In this document: positions 24,762 to 32,800 of the stretch, piece after piece
How the letters are laid out: each line of letters starts with the position of its first letter
How positions within the stretch are numbered: the stretch's first letter is position 1
Virus record (IMG/VR): IMGVR_UViG_3300002835_000027
Span: 1 to 64,000 of that record
DNA: 64,000 bases
Source of the DNA: a virus
Direction: 5' to 3' (one strand)
Notes under the pieces: generated by a model
What the model saw: the letters and a program-made list of their open reading frames with translations, nothing else
The model's database searches: none
What the model was told of the DNA's origin: nothing
Position numbers and translations under genes: made by a program

Positions 24762-25426
24762 CTAATAGATCTAAAAAATTCACTTCTTATCTGAGCATCA
24801 CTTTTAAACAGTCCAGACATTGCGGCTGTTGAAGTGATGCTACTGGTATCTCGAACACCACGAGTCATAACACACATATGATTTGCATTAATAACTACGC
24901 CGACATCATCAGTTTCTAAAATACATTTTAATGCTTCCATAATTTGATGAGTTAATCTTTCTTGAACTTGCGGTCTTTTCGCAAAAAATTCAACGATTCG
25001 ATTAATTTTACTTAATCCAATAACTGTTTTGTTCGGAATATATGCAACATGACATCCACCGCCAGTTAATGACATAATCGGTAATAAATGATGTTCGCAA
25101 GATGAATGCAATGTAATATCTTTTACTAATACAAATTCTTCAGGACAACTCATTTTATTTTCAATAACAGTACATTTTGGGAAATTATCATAATTTAACC
25201 CAGAAAAAATTTCCTTAACGTACATCTTAGCTACACGATGAGGTGTTTCTTGTAAACTATCATCGGTTAAATCGACATGTAATGCTTTTAAAATTTTAGC
25301 AACATAACCTTCAATTTGCTCTAATTGCTCATTTTCAGTTAATATACGTTCGGTAGTAGGTGTTTCAATACCTAATGATAATAAATGCTGATGTACTTTT
25401 TGACCTAAGGCTTCATCTTTTTTCAT
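24758..25426 (-). CDS. folE: GTP cyclohydrolase I FolE
   Basis: FolE converts GTP to dihydroneopterin triphosphate, the entry step of both folate and 7-deazaguanine synthesis. Zinc ligands and active-site residues are present: S-S-C-E-H-H (C115, H117, H118 counted from an upstream ATG) and N-H-M-C-V-M-T-R-G-V (C190). G-L-S-K-I-N-R-I-V-E-F-F, R-P-Q-V-Q-E-R-L-T and the C-terminal R-S-E-F-F are standard. An ATG 15 bases further upstream is in frame, but GGAG sits inside that extension at the right distance from the ATG chosen here, giving 222 residues. With queE and queC nearby a deazaguanine role is likely. Confidence 0.95.
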   Translation of the reverse strand: MKKDEALGQKVHQHLLSLGIETPTTERILTENEQLEQIEGYVAKILKALHVDLTDDSLQETPHRVAKMYVKEIFSGLNYDNFPKCTVIENKMSCPEEFVLVKDITLHSSCEHHLLPIMSLTGGGCHVAYIPNKTVIGLSKINRIVEFFAKRPQVQERLTHQIMEALKCILETDDVGVVINANHMCVMTRGVRDTSSITSTAAMSGLFKSDAQIRSEFFRSIS

Positions 25427-25452
25427 GTAAAAATTCTCCATTTAAAAGTAAA

Positions 25453-25481
25453 ATTATAACCGATATTTACATAAAATACAA
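25453..25481 (-). promoter_or_regulatory. Early sigma70-type promoter for folE
   Basis: On the minus strand: TTGTAT, 17-base spacer, TATAAT, ending 26 bases before the chosen folE ATG. Same spacing as the queC and queE promoters. Confidence 0.8.
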
Positions 25482-25489
25482 GCAGATAT

Positions 25490-25966
25490 TTAATTTGGTA
25501 AACCAGAAATTTGCATCATTTGTCTAGTATTACTAGTCCATAATGTATATTGTTGTTTATTATCCGGGCTTGTACTCGTTTTATGATCAATATCAGTTCC
25601 ATTTAAAATAGCCGATCTAATTCGAAATTCGTCTTTTGTGCCTTTTGAAATATCATATTCCCATAATTCAGTAAAGGTACCGTCGCCATCTTTTCTTTTG
25701 TATATTAAATGAGCATCTTTAATTGTTCTAATGACTCCCTGTCTATCAGGATCTCCCTCATCTTCTTCATCGTCATTATCTTCTGATTGATTCTGATCAT
25801 CTGAATCATTATATGAATCATCTGATTGTTTATTTAGGTCATTGTTAATATTTTGAGATTTATCTTCGTCTGAATCATCCGATTGATCTTCGTCATTATT
25901 TTGTTTACTAAAATCAATCAACTTGAATTTTGCTTCAGATAAATATTGTTCGAATCTTAATTTCAT
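25490..25966 (-). CDS. Hypothetical protein with acidic low-complexity segment
   Basis: A 158-residue protein. Residues about 23-73 are almost only Asp, Glu, Ser, Asn and Gln (for example Q-S-E-D-N-D-D-E-E-D-E-G-D), a disordered acidic stretch. It is followed by a globular part with V-I-R-T-I-K-D-A-H-L-I-Y-K-R-K-D-G and L-W-E-Y-D-I, which I recall only as a conserved phage protein of unknown role. Acidic stretches of this kind occur in scaffold proteins and DNA mimics, but nothing here decides between them. It is divergent from the next gene with a gap of only 34 bases. Confidence 0.55.
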   Translation of the reverse strand: MKLRFEQYLSEAKFKLIDFSKQNNDEDQSDDSDEDKSQNINNDLNKQSDDSYNDSDDQNQSEDNDDEEDEGDPDRQGVIRTIKDAHLIYKRKDGDGTFTELWEYDISKGTKDEFRIRSAILNGTDIDHKTSTSPDNKQQYTLWTSNTRQMMQISGLPN

Positions 25967-26000
25967 GGCGCCGCATCTTTGGAAAAGGAAAAAATAAAAT

Positions 26001-26402
26001 ATGACTCATACAATAGATGATATCATTATTGATGAAAAACCCATTTCGGATCATTATCCATATTTATCACGCATTATTTTTAATAACGGATTAAATTATA
26101 CATGCCTTATAGATAATGTTTACCCAAAATGGATTGCTGCATACAACTTATCGCAATTAAGTACCTATCATATAGATGAAAAAAATCTATGTTCAATAAT
26201 CGATAAATGGCATACCGACGGATCAATTATACCAGTCTCTATATTCTTCGAACAGCAGGGTATGAAACCTTATATTTCAAATATTTTAAATCATTTTAAT
26301 ATGAAAAATATTAAATCAATTACCGGCCCAGTTTATTCATTTAATCAGAAACCAAAATCAGTTAAGAAGATTAGAATTGCCTCTAATATAATCCATAAAT
26401 GA
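26001..26402 (+). CDS. Hypothetical protein, 133 residues
   Basis: Not recognised. It is mainly helical with scattered aromatics (Y-P-Y-L-S-R-I-I-F-N-N-G-L-N-Y, W-I-A-A-Y-N-L-S-Q-L) and a basic C-terminus (K-P-K-S-V-K-K-I-R-I-A-S). AAGGA precedes the ATG. It is a lone plus-strand gene among minus-strand genes, and its last 45 bases overlap the 3' end of the convergent gene in another frame. Confidence 0.5.
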   Translation: MTHTIDDIIIDEKPISDHYPYLSRIIFNNGLNYTCLIDNVYPKWIAAYNLSQLSTYHIDEKNLCSIIDKWHTDGSIIPVSIFFEQQGMKPYISNILNHFNMKNIKSITGPVYSFNQKPKSVKKIRIASNIIHK

Positions 26403-26738
26403 TTGATGTTCAAATGCATTACTATTTCTATCGGAATTTGGATCAATTAATGCTTTTGCATCTTGAGTTAATTCACCAGTTTCGGTAGTAACGCCGTGCG
26501 ACTGTAATAATTCTTCGCCTTTATCTGTTATATGAATAGTATTATCTTTATGTGAATATTCGATAATTTCTAATTCATCTAATAAATCTCTTGCCGCAAT
26601 TAATTTCTCGTCAGTTAATGATACGTGACTCGGTTCATTAACTGCGCCGGCTTCTACTGACAAAGCCAATAATTTTTTTTGATATTCAGTTAATTCAATA
26701 TCGTGCAATTCTTGGTGTATCGTTTCGAAAATATTCAT
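26358..26738 (-). CDS. Hypothetical protein, winged-helix-like
   Basis: A 126-residue protein. The segment L-I-A-A-R-D-L-L-D-E-L-E-I-I-E-Y-S followed by N-T-I-H-I-T-D-K-G-E-E-L-L is the helix-helix-strand-turn-strand pattern of winged-helix DNA-binding domains. The C-terminus (Q-S-F-M-D-Y-I-R-G-N-S) looks like a short docking peptide. It follows the DnaE-like gene by 8 bases in the same unit, so it may act in replication or its regulation. The fold call is by eye. Confidence 0.5.
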   Translation of the reverse strand: MNIFETIHQELHDIELTEYQKKLLALSVEAGAVNEPSHVSLTDEKLIAARDLLDELEIIEYSHKDNTIHITDKGEELLQSHGVTTETGELTQDAKALIDPNSDRNSNAFEHQSFMDYIRGNSNLLN

Positions 26739-26746
26739 TATAATCC

Positions 26747-27319
26747 TTATAAGATTTGTGCACTTATTAAATGCATTTGTAATACTACTATATGAGCATA
26801 AGCTACCGCATGCGATTTTTTATAATCAGATGCATTTGCTTTTTTATATATTTCAGCCCGAGTATTAATTTTATCCGCTATGTATTTATTTAATAAAATC
26901 CGCTTTCCTGGTCTAATTAATGCGATACAATCAGCAATTTCCATTATTGATCTTGGTTTTATTTTATAAACGATATCGAAACTATTACCCAATTGAAATA
27001 ATTTAGAGACGTTTTCTTTTACTAATAATATATTCCAATCCGGCTCCTTTTTAATTAAAGCTTTAATTTGAGTTTTATCTTCGAAAATATCAAGGGCTGA
27101 TAAATGCAACATATCAATTTTAAAATAATTAAAATCAGATGCTACATTAAATGGTATTGCTGCTAATTTCGTAATTGGATCGGTTGGTATATTTTGGAAA
27201 TAAACTCCTACTGGATGTTTTAATAATTCATTATTTTGAATTCTTGATGCGTAAGCGACATCAAATAATGATTTCGGATCGAATGAACTTACTACATCAA
27301 TATCAATATCGGCGGACAT
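26747..27319 (-). CDS. Miniature DnaE-like protein (palm and finger remnants of bacterial replicative polymerase)
   Basis: At 190 residues it aligns by eye, in order, with widely spaced motifs of bacterial DNA polymerase III alpha (about 1,160 residues). D-I-D-I-D-V (4-9) matches P-D-F-D-V-D-F, K-H-P-V-G-V-Y (34-40) matches K-H-P-V-T-Q-F, F-K-I-D-M-L-H-L-S-A-L (66-76) matches V-K-F-D-F-L-G-L-R-T-L, K-P-R-S-I-M-E-I-A-D-C-I-A-L-I-R-P-G (121-138) matches the Q-P-D-C-F-E-D-M-I-A-L-V-A-L-F-R-P-G helix, and Y-K-K-S-H-A-V-A-Y-A (166-175) matches F-N-K-S-H-S-A-A-Y-A. Positions equivalent to the catalytic aspartates are kept (D6/D8, D69). PHP, thumb, OB and tau-binding parts are absent. It has an early promoter. 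Whether it polymerises, binds clamp or primer, or is a decoy cannot be told. Confidence 0.7.
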   Translation of the reverse strand: MSADIDIDVVSSFDPKSLFDVAYASRIQNNELLKHPVGVYFQNIPTDPITKLAAIPFNVASDFNYFKIDMLHLSALDIFEDKTQIKALIKKEPDWNILLVKENVSKLFQLGNSFDIVYKIKPRSIMEIADCIALIRPGKRILLNKYIADKINTRAEIYKKANASDYKKSHAVAYAHIVVLQMHLISAQIL

Positions 27320-27348
27320 ATTTTCCTCAATTTCTATAGTACGATAGT

Positions 27349-27377
27349 ATTATAACATAATTATAGCAAATAGTCAA
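27349..27377 (-). promoter_or_regulatory. Early sigma70-type promoter for the DnaE-like gene
   Basis: On the minus strand: TTGACT, 17-base spacer, TATAAT, ending 29 bases before the ATG. Just downstream of the -10 is CGTACTATAG, which shares GTACTATAG with the palindrome at the promoter near 55.1 kb. Confidence 0.85.
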
Positions 27378-27451
27378 TATATCGGCTGGAACTATATAAT
27401 AAAATAATATATAATTCATATTACATACGTTAATTATATTGAGGAAAACTG

Positions 27452-28168
27452 ATGTTATTTAACCCCGAAGAAATAGTCCAGCGCGGTATTATCTCTGGCT
27501 CATTCAAAATACAAACTAATGCTATAGATTTTACATTAGATTCATTATTTGGTATAGACAATCAAATTAGTTACATTTCTAATGATAAAACTCAAATCGA
27601 ACATCAAGGCAGAGTTAAACTCCCATTATTAAATGCAAATTCTGTTCGCAAAAATTATTTTTTATCATCAACCGAAGATGAAAATATAAGTGGTTGGTTA
27701 TTAAGTCCTAATACGTCGTACGATGGAACCAGTGAAGTTTACGTCGAAGTTCCTGAAGGTATGGCTGCATTCTTAATTGTTAGATCTACGTTAAATAGAA
27801 ATGCGATTAGATTAACCTCAGGATTATACGATTCCGGATATAAAGGACATATTGGTTTCGCTTTACATAATGGTGTAGGTGAAACCTTTATAGAACAAGG
27901 AACATGCGTCGGTCAAATTTGTTTTATTGAATCTAAAAATGCGGCGCTGTATGCTGGCGGATATAATAATGAGAAAGGTCAACATTGGACAGATTCGACT
28001 CAAGGTAAAGTTAAACCCAAAACCAAAGAATCTGTAGATCCAGTAGTTGATTTATCAATTGAACCGAAAGTTGAAAATACATCTGCGGTCGAAGTAGTAG
28101 TTGCTACTGAATCAATTGAAGTAGTTACTGAATCAAAACCAACAACTACAACTCGTAGACGTAGATAA
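27452..28168 (+). CDS. dCTP deaminase/dUTPase-family protein
   Basis: A 238-residue trimeric nucleotide-hydrolase fold. Motif R-S-T-L-N-R-N-A-I-R-L (about 110-120), S-G-L-Y-D-S-G-Y-K-G-H-I-G-F-A-L-H-N (about 122-139) and G-T-C-V-G-Q-I-C-F-I match motifs 2, 3 and 4 of the dCTP deaminase/dUTPase superfamily. The deaminase Glu in the F/L-E-L-x-N strand is not seen (F-A-L-H-N), while the motif 3 Asp is, so dUTP hydrolysis is the more likely activity. The Gly-rich motif 5 of dUTPase is missing; instead there is a roughly 50-residue Val/Glu/Thr-rich tail ending in four arginines. GAGG precedes the ATG. It would control dUTP during phage DNA synthesis. Confidence 0.8.
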   Translation: MLFNPEEIVQRGIISGSFKIQTNAIDFTLDSLFGIDNQISYISNDKTQIEHQGRVKLPLLNANSVRKNYFLSSTEDENISGWLLSPNTSYDGTSEVYVEVPEGMAAFLIVRSTLNRNAIRLTSGLYDSGYKGHIGFALHNGVGETFIEQGTCVGQICFIESKNAALYAGGYNNEKGQHWTDSTQGKVKPKTKESVDPVVDLSIEPKVENTSAVEVVVATESIEVVTESKPTTTTRRRR

Positions 28169-28176
28169 TAGTTTAT

Positions 28177-28210
28177 AACCCACTATATTAATTAATATAG
28201 TGGGTTTTTT
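28177..28210 (+). terminator. Intrinsic terminator after the dUTPase-family gene
   Basis: A 30-base perfect palindrome (arms AACCCACTATATTAA and its complement) is followed directly by further T residues, a strong rho-independent form, 8 bases after the stop codon. Confidence 0.92.
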
Positions 28211-28215
28211 ATTGG

Positions 28216-28223
28216 TATAAATA
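28216..28223 (+). promoter_or_regulatory. T4-type late promoter
   Basis: A perfect TATAAATATC, 20 bases upstream of the next ATG, with GAGG as ribosome-binding site between them. It follows the terminator by 5 bases, marking the switch from early to late genes. Confidence 0.85.
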
Positions 28224-28243
28224 TCCGTTTTTATGAGGTAATT

Positions 28244-29839
28244 ATGGGATTTGTATCATATTCGATAGCAAAAGAATTCGTATCAAAATTAGAATTAACT
28301 AATATAGATGATTGGAATCGATACATATCATCTACTAATTTTATTAATTCTAAGCAAATATCATACCCACCTATTCCTAAAAATATACCAAAAGACCCAC
28401 TAAAATATTATACATTAACTAATGAATGGATTGATTGGAATGATTTTTTAACTAATAGATTATCAAGTCAATATATTTCAATTGATGATTTTAAATTATA
28501 CTTAAAAGAAATTGATTTATTAGGATATGACGAATATAAATTTATGATTCATGTTTTATTAAATGGATCTTATTATATTACCTTTAAAGGTAAGCATATT
28601 GCAGCGAAATCAAACGATATACCAAATTTACCATTATTAGAATATAAATCACATATTAAAGAATCAGATTTTGGGAAAAATAAATTAGATTCCATTAAAT
28701 ATTGGCCGTTTGATCAATCAAGACAATTTGCTAGATCATTAAATTTATCATCGTATACTGATTGGTTAATGTTTATTATGGATGCTAGATTATCTAACAT
28801 TAAACCCATATTATTACCGGAAAGACCAGAGTTATATTATAAATTAACTAATGATTGGACATCATGGGGTGATTTTTTAAATATACCGAATAGTTCTATA
28901 ATAATAATAGAACCAAATCCCCAAGCTAGATATTACTTATCTTATGATGATGCAAAAGCTTTTACTAGAACATTAGGATTAAAACATCAATATGAATGGA
29001 AGTTATATACAGATTGTCCAAAATCAAAATTTTATTATAATTATACTGGAGACTTATGTATTCGAAAACCGATTACTATTCCGGTTAATGTCCAAAAACA
29101 TTATAGTGAATCGAATGAATGGGTTTCATGGCATGATTTTTTAGGAACTGAAGAAAAGAAAAATTATCTATTATCTGAATTATCCGATATTGCAAAACAA
29201 AATAAAATTAAATATGCAACCGAATGGCGATCATTTGCGAAAACAAATAACCTACCGATATATGTGGATGTTATATCACCATCTAGTTCTAATTGGGTAA
29301 CTGGAGAGTGGGTAGATTGGAAATATTTTTTAGGTTTGCATCATACCAAAACTAAAATTTTATCGTATGATGAAGCAAAACAATTTATTAAATCATTAAA
29401 ATTTAATACATTAGCTGAATTTCAGTTATGGTGGGATAAAGAAAAACCGACCTATATTCCAAAAAATTTATATAGATATAAAAAACAAGAACATTTCGAT
29501 ATAAATGATTTTTTTGGCAAATCAACTATTACTAAATTAACTAATAGTGATGATAGTGTTTGTTACGTCTCTAGATATAATAATGAAATACATAGAAATA
29601 TAATTTGTATATCAGTCGATAAAAACGGGATGTATAATGCATTAAATGTAATTCAAAAAAAAGATCAGTATCTATATTCTATGTATAAATTAAATAGTGA
29701 TACACATACTCTTAAACGAATAGTAGACAAATATTGTTCGAAATATGATCGAGGTGATTCGAACCAATATGTCGTAACTGATTTATATGATTTACTAGAC
29801 GAGTTAGCTGATCATTTTGATATTATCAATACGTATTAG
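28244..29839 (+). CDS. Protein of tandem integrase-repeat-type modules
   Basis: A 531-residue protein made of about six diverged modules of roughly 60-75 residues. Each has a first helix S-Y-D-D-A-K-x-F-x-x-x-L-x-L followed by E/D-W-x-x-Y, then a Lys/Pro-x-x-I-P segment and an ending N-E-W-V-S-W-H-D-F-L-G. The best copies start near residues 3, 155, 230 and 375; those near 75 and 305 are degenerate. This is the pattern of the integrase repeat unit found in some viral and algal proteins. No tyrosine or serine recombinase catalytic domain is present, so it is not an integrase. Its late promoter and position before the giant structural gene suggest a virion or DNA-associated late protein. Confidence 0.6.
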   Translation: MGFVSYSIAKEFVSKLELTNIDDWNRYISSTNFINSKQISYPPIPKNIPKDPLKYYTLTNEWIDWNDFLTNRLSSQYISIDDFKLYLKEIDLLGYDEYKFMIHVLLNGSYYITFKGKHIAAKSNDIPNLPLLEYKSHIKESDFGKNKLDSIKYWPFDQSRQFARSLNLSSYTDWLMFIMDARLSNIKPILLPERPELYYKLTNDWTSWGDFLNIPNSSIIIIEPNPQARYYLSYDDAKAFTRTLGLKHQYEWKLYTDCPKSKFYYNYTGDLCIRKPITIPVNVQKHYSESNEWVSWHDFLGTEEKKNYLLSELSDIAKQNKIKYATEWRSFAKTNNLPIYVDVISPSSSNWVTGEWVDWKYFLGLHHTKTKILSYDEAKQFIKSLKFNTLAEFQLWWDKEKPTYIPKNLYRYKKQEHFDINDFFGKSTITKLTNSDDSVCYVSRYNNEIHRNIICISVDKNGMYNALNVIQKKDQYLYSMYKLNSDTHTLKRIVDKYCSKYDRGDSNQYVVTDLYDLLDELADHFDIINTY

Positions 29840-29844
29840 GGGGT

Positions 29845-29852
29845 GATAAATA
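29845..29852 (+). promoter_or_regulatory. T4-type late promoter for the giant structural gene
   Basis: GATAAATATC begins 5 bases after the previous stop and 38 bases before the chosen ATG. A transcript start near 29859 would exclude the in-frame TTG at that position as start codon. Confidence 0.7.
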
Positions 29853-29882
29853 TCTTATTTGTATTCATTTGGGTTTCTGTTA

Positions 29883-32800
29883 ATGTCTGAGAATTTCGAT
29901 TATAGAATTGATTATTTAAAAGTTGATGAGCTGTTACCAATTAATGTCCAAACGGATATTATTACTTCGAGTTTTAATAATGGTATCAATAGATTTTTAA
30001 CAAAAGAAGACGGGAAAACCGTTTCTGGAATTATCGGACGTAAATATGGTACGCAATATCATATTATAGGAAATACAATTAATCAAATTTTTATATCCTT
30101 AGATTACACTGATATTTTTATTACAGGCTTTAATTTTAATATCTATAATTCTATCAATAGTGGTAATTATACTGTAGTATCTAGTTCTTATATAAAAGAA
30201 ACTGACCGTACCGTTATTACGATTGCTAATGATTTACAGTTAACTGCAGATAATACATTATTTGGTTTTATTGGACTACCGAATAAAACCGAACAGAATA
30301 AAATTACAGAAACTGATACGTTTAGAGATGCATTTCAATTGCAGCCATTATTATATTCAGAATCGGCTACTGAAAATCATATTACGTCGATTGAAGATAT
30401 TTGGCGCAAACTAGATATACTAGGTATTGATATTGATCGTTTTGATAAATGGGGTAAATGCGAACAATTTACTTTCGCACCACCAATTGATATTGATAAA
30501 TTTGTTAATTTTGCTGATTATTACTGGACTGGGGATACTGATACTGAACCAAATTATATTACCATTAATAATAAATTAACTAGAATTCAATCGAAAATTA
30601 ATAAAATCTATCTATTTAAATCTAAGAACCCGTCTGATACATCATTAGATGCAGAAGCTGATTTGTTAATAACTGCTAGAAATAAAATAATAACTGAAAT
30701 TGAGTCTATTGTTAGGCCAGCATCATGGGATAGTAAAATTATTATTCCTAAATATCAATGGATTGATGAAAATAAATGGAAGCATAAATCTGATTTGGAA
30801 GGCGAGATATATGCATACAAAGCAAAATTACCAATTATTGAATATTTTGATGATTTGGAAATTAATGAATGGACTTATACCAAACATAATTGGATGTATC
30901 GCTCGGATTCAACTGCGCCCTGGATCACCGTAGATCAAGGCCCGACTGATAATGAATTATCTATTAGATTTCCTATTATAGGAAATGATAATACTACTTT
31001 TACTGTAGAGGGTAATCATACTAATGTTTTTGTAGCTGGTTATCAATTTACGGTTTCTGAGTCGGTTAATTCTGGTGTTTTTAAAGTAATTAGTAGTTCA
31101 TTTACTGCCAATACAACTATCATTACCGTAGAAGCTTATTTAAATATTAGTTTACCGTCGTTATTAGATTTTTATAGTAAAACCGAATTTTTTGGAGTAG
31201 TTGGTCAATATTACGGTATTATATCACCGGCCACAACTAGTTTAGGTGATAAATGGGAAGGATTATATACTCATTGGATGTGGGTTTCTAAAGAATTACC
31301 AGTCCCGATCAATCACCAAGAACCAATTACCCAATTATCTTACAAATACGTAATTCCTGATTTCGGATACGGTATAGTTTATGATAATGAAGATGGTATG
31401 GATTATGGATATGATGGCGTTGCTAGATTTACTGCACCAATTAATTATATTTTAGATACTGATGACATTCAAGTCTATATCAATGGTATTCGACAATATG
31501 GAACTTACATAGAATCGGTTTCGACCAATACTAGTCATTTTGATATACCTAAATTAGACGTAGATCATTTTGATGCGCCGGATGAACCATTTTCGATATT
31601 AACTAATTGTATTGATATTATTATACCGCTATATAAAGATGATACTATATTAGTTAAAGTCGGTCCTGCAGTTAATAGTGATATTAATCGCCATGGTAAT
31701 TATGTTCGAGTTTATAATGAAAAAGCATTAGGCGATACTCCTGTTATTAGATTACGTAATTTAATTGAATATCGAATCCACGAACAAGTTAAAATAAAGC
31801 CGAATCAATATTTAAATTTTGACATTTATAAACCAGATGGTACGACGGATAAATCTGCAAATAATATCTTTAAATACAAAGAAGATTTAATATCGAAGAT
31901 CAATGAGACATTGGAAGTTCGAACCGAAATTCATAGTAATAATTATGCATTCGAAAATTTATTAGCTAAAGATAATGCATTATATTGTTATAATAATAAT
32001 GGGGTATTAAATACGGTTTGGCAAAAATGCTTAACTGATTATATTCCAAAAAAAGTAAACGCATATAGACAAGCTGACTTTAATGGAGTTTGGGAATTAC
32101 CCGAACCAATGCGTTTGAATATTTACAATGAATGTCGCAACGATATATCTTATCAAAATTTAAGACCGCACTTTAATAATATTTTATCATTACAAACCGG
32201 TTCCGATAATAATTTAAAAAATATTTCGACCGCATCTAATATTATTACATTACCTAATAAGTATTTGTATGATGGTGGTAATATAAAAATATTTAATAAT
32301 CAATATGCAGTTTTATTATCAATGATGCATACCGATATTATTAGCTTTAAAACGGTTTTAACTAGAGTTAAAACACAATATGCTAATAATTTAAAAAATA
32401 TAAAACTTACGACATTAAAAAATCACCCAGCTGAAGATATGTGGTCAATATTGGCCAAAAACCGGCCTTTAAATAATAGTGAGGTTTATGATCTTATCAT
32501 TTCGATGATTATTAAATACTCGACGTTTAATGCCGATTTAACTAAGATATTTGGTGATTCTACTTCATATAAAGAAATATTAGAAAATGGAATTACCGTC
32601 GGTAAGGGTGTTAAATCATGGGTCGCAACTCTACCAGTTCTTGGGTTTAAAAAACCAACCACTCCTATATTATTAGTCGACCCAATATTAAATATTAATA
32701 AAATACGTCATCATGATGGTCATTATTCAACAACTATATTAACATCTGATGATTTAACGACGATTAGATATAATATACAAACAAATAGTTCATTGGATAA

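Noticed and set aside
18909-28168. DpdA (DNA transglycosylase) or QueD hidden among the unknown genes
   Set aside because: None of the unassigned proteins here has TGT-like motifs or the QueD H-x-H zinc site, so these steps are either encoded outside the window or supplied by the host.
28244-29839. Integrase, making the phage temperate
   Set aside because: Only the helical repeat pattern is present; there is no R-H-R-Y tyrosine recombinase or serine recombinase core, and the gene has a late promoter.
29859-29882. TTG start extending the giant protein by 8 residues
   Set aside because: The late promoter at 29845-29852 places the likely transcript start at about the TTG, and the in-frame ATG at 29883 begins the family-like N-terminus.
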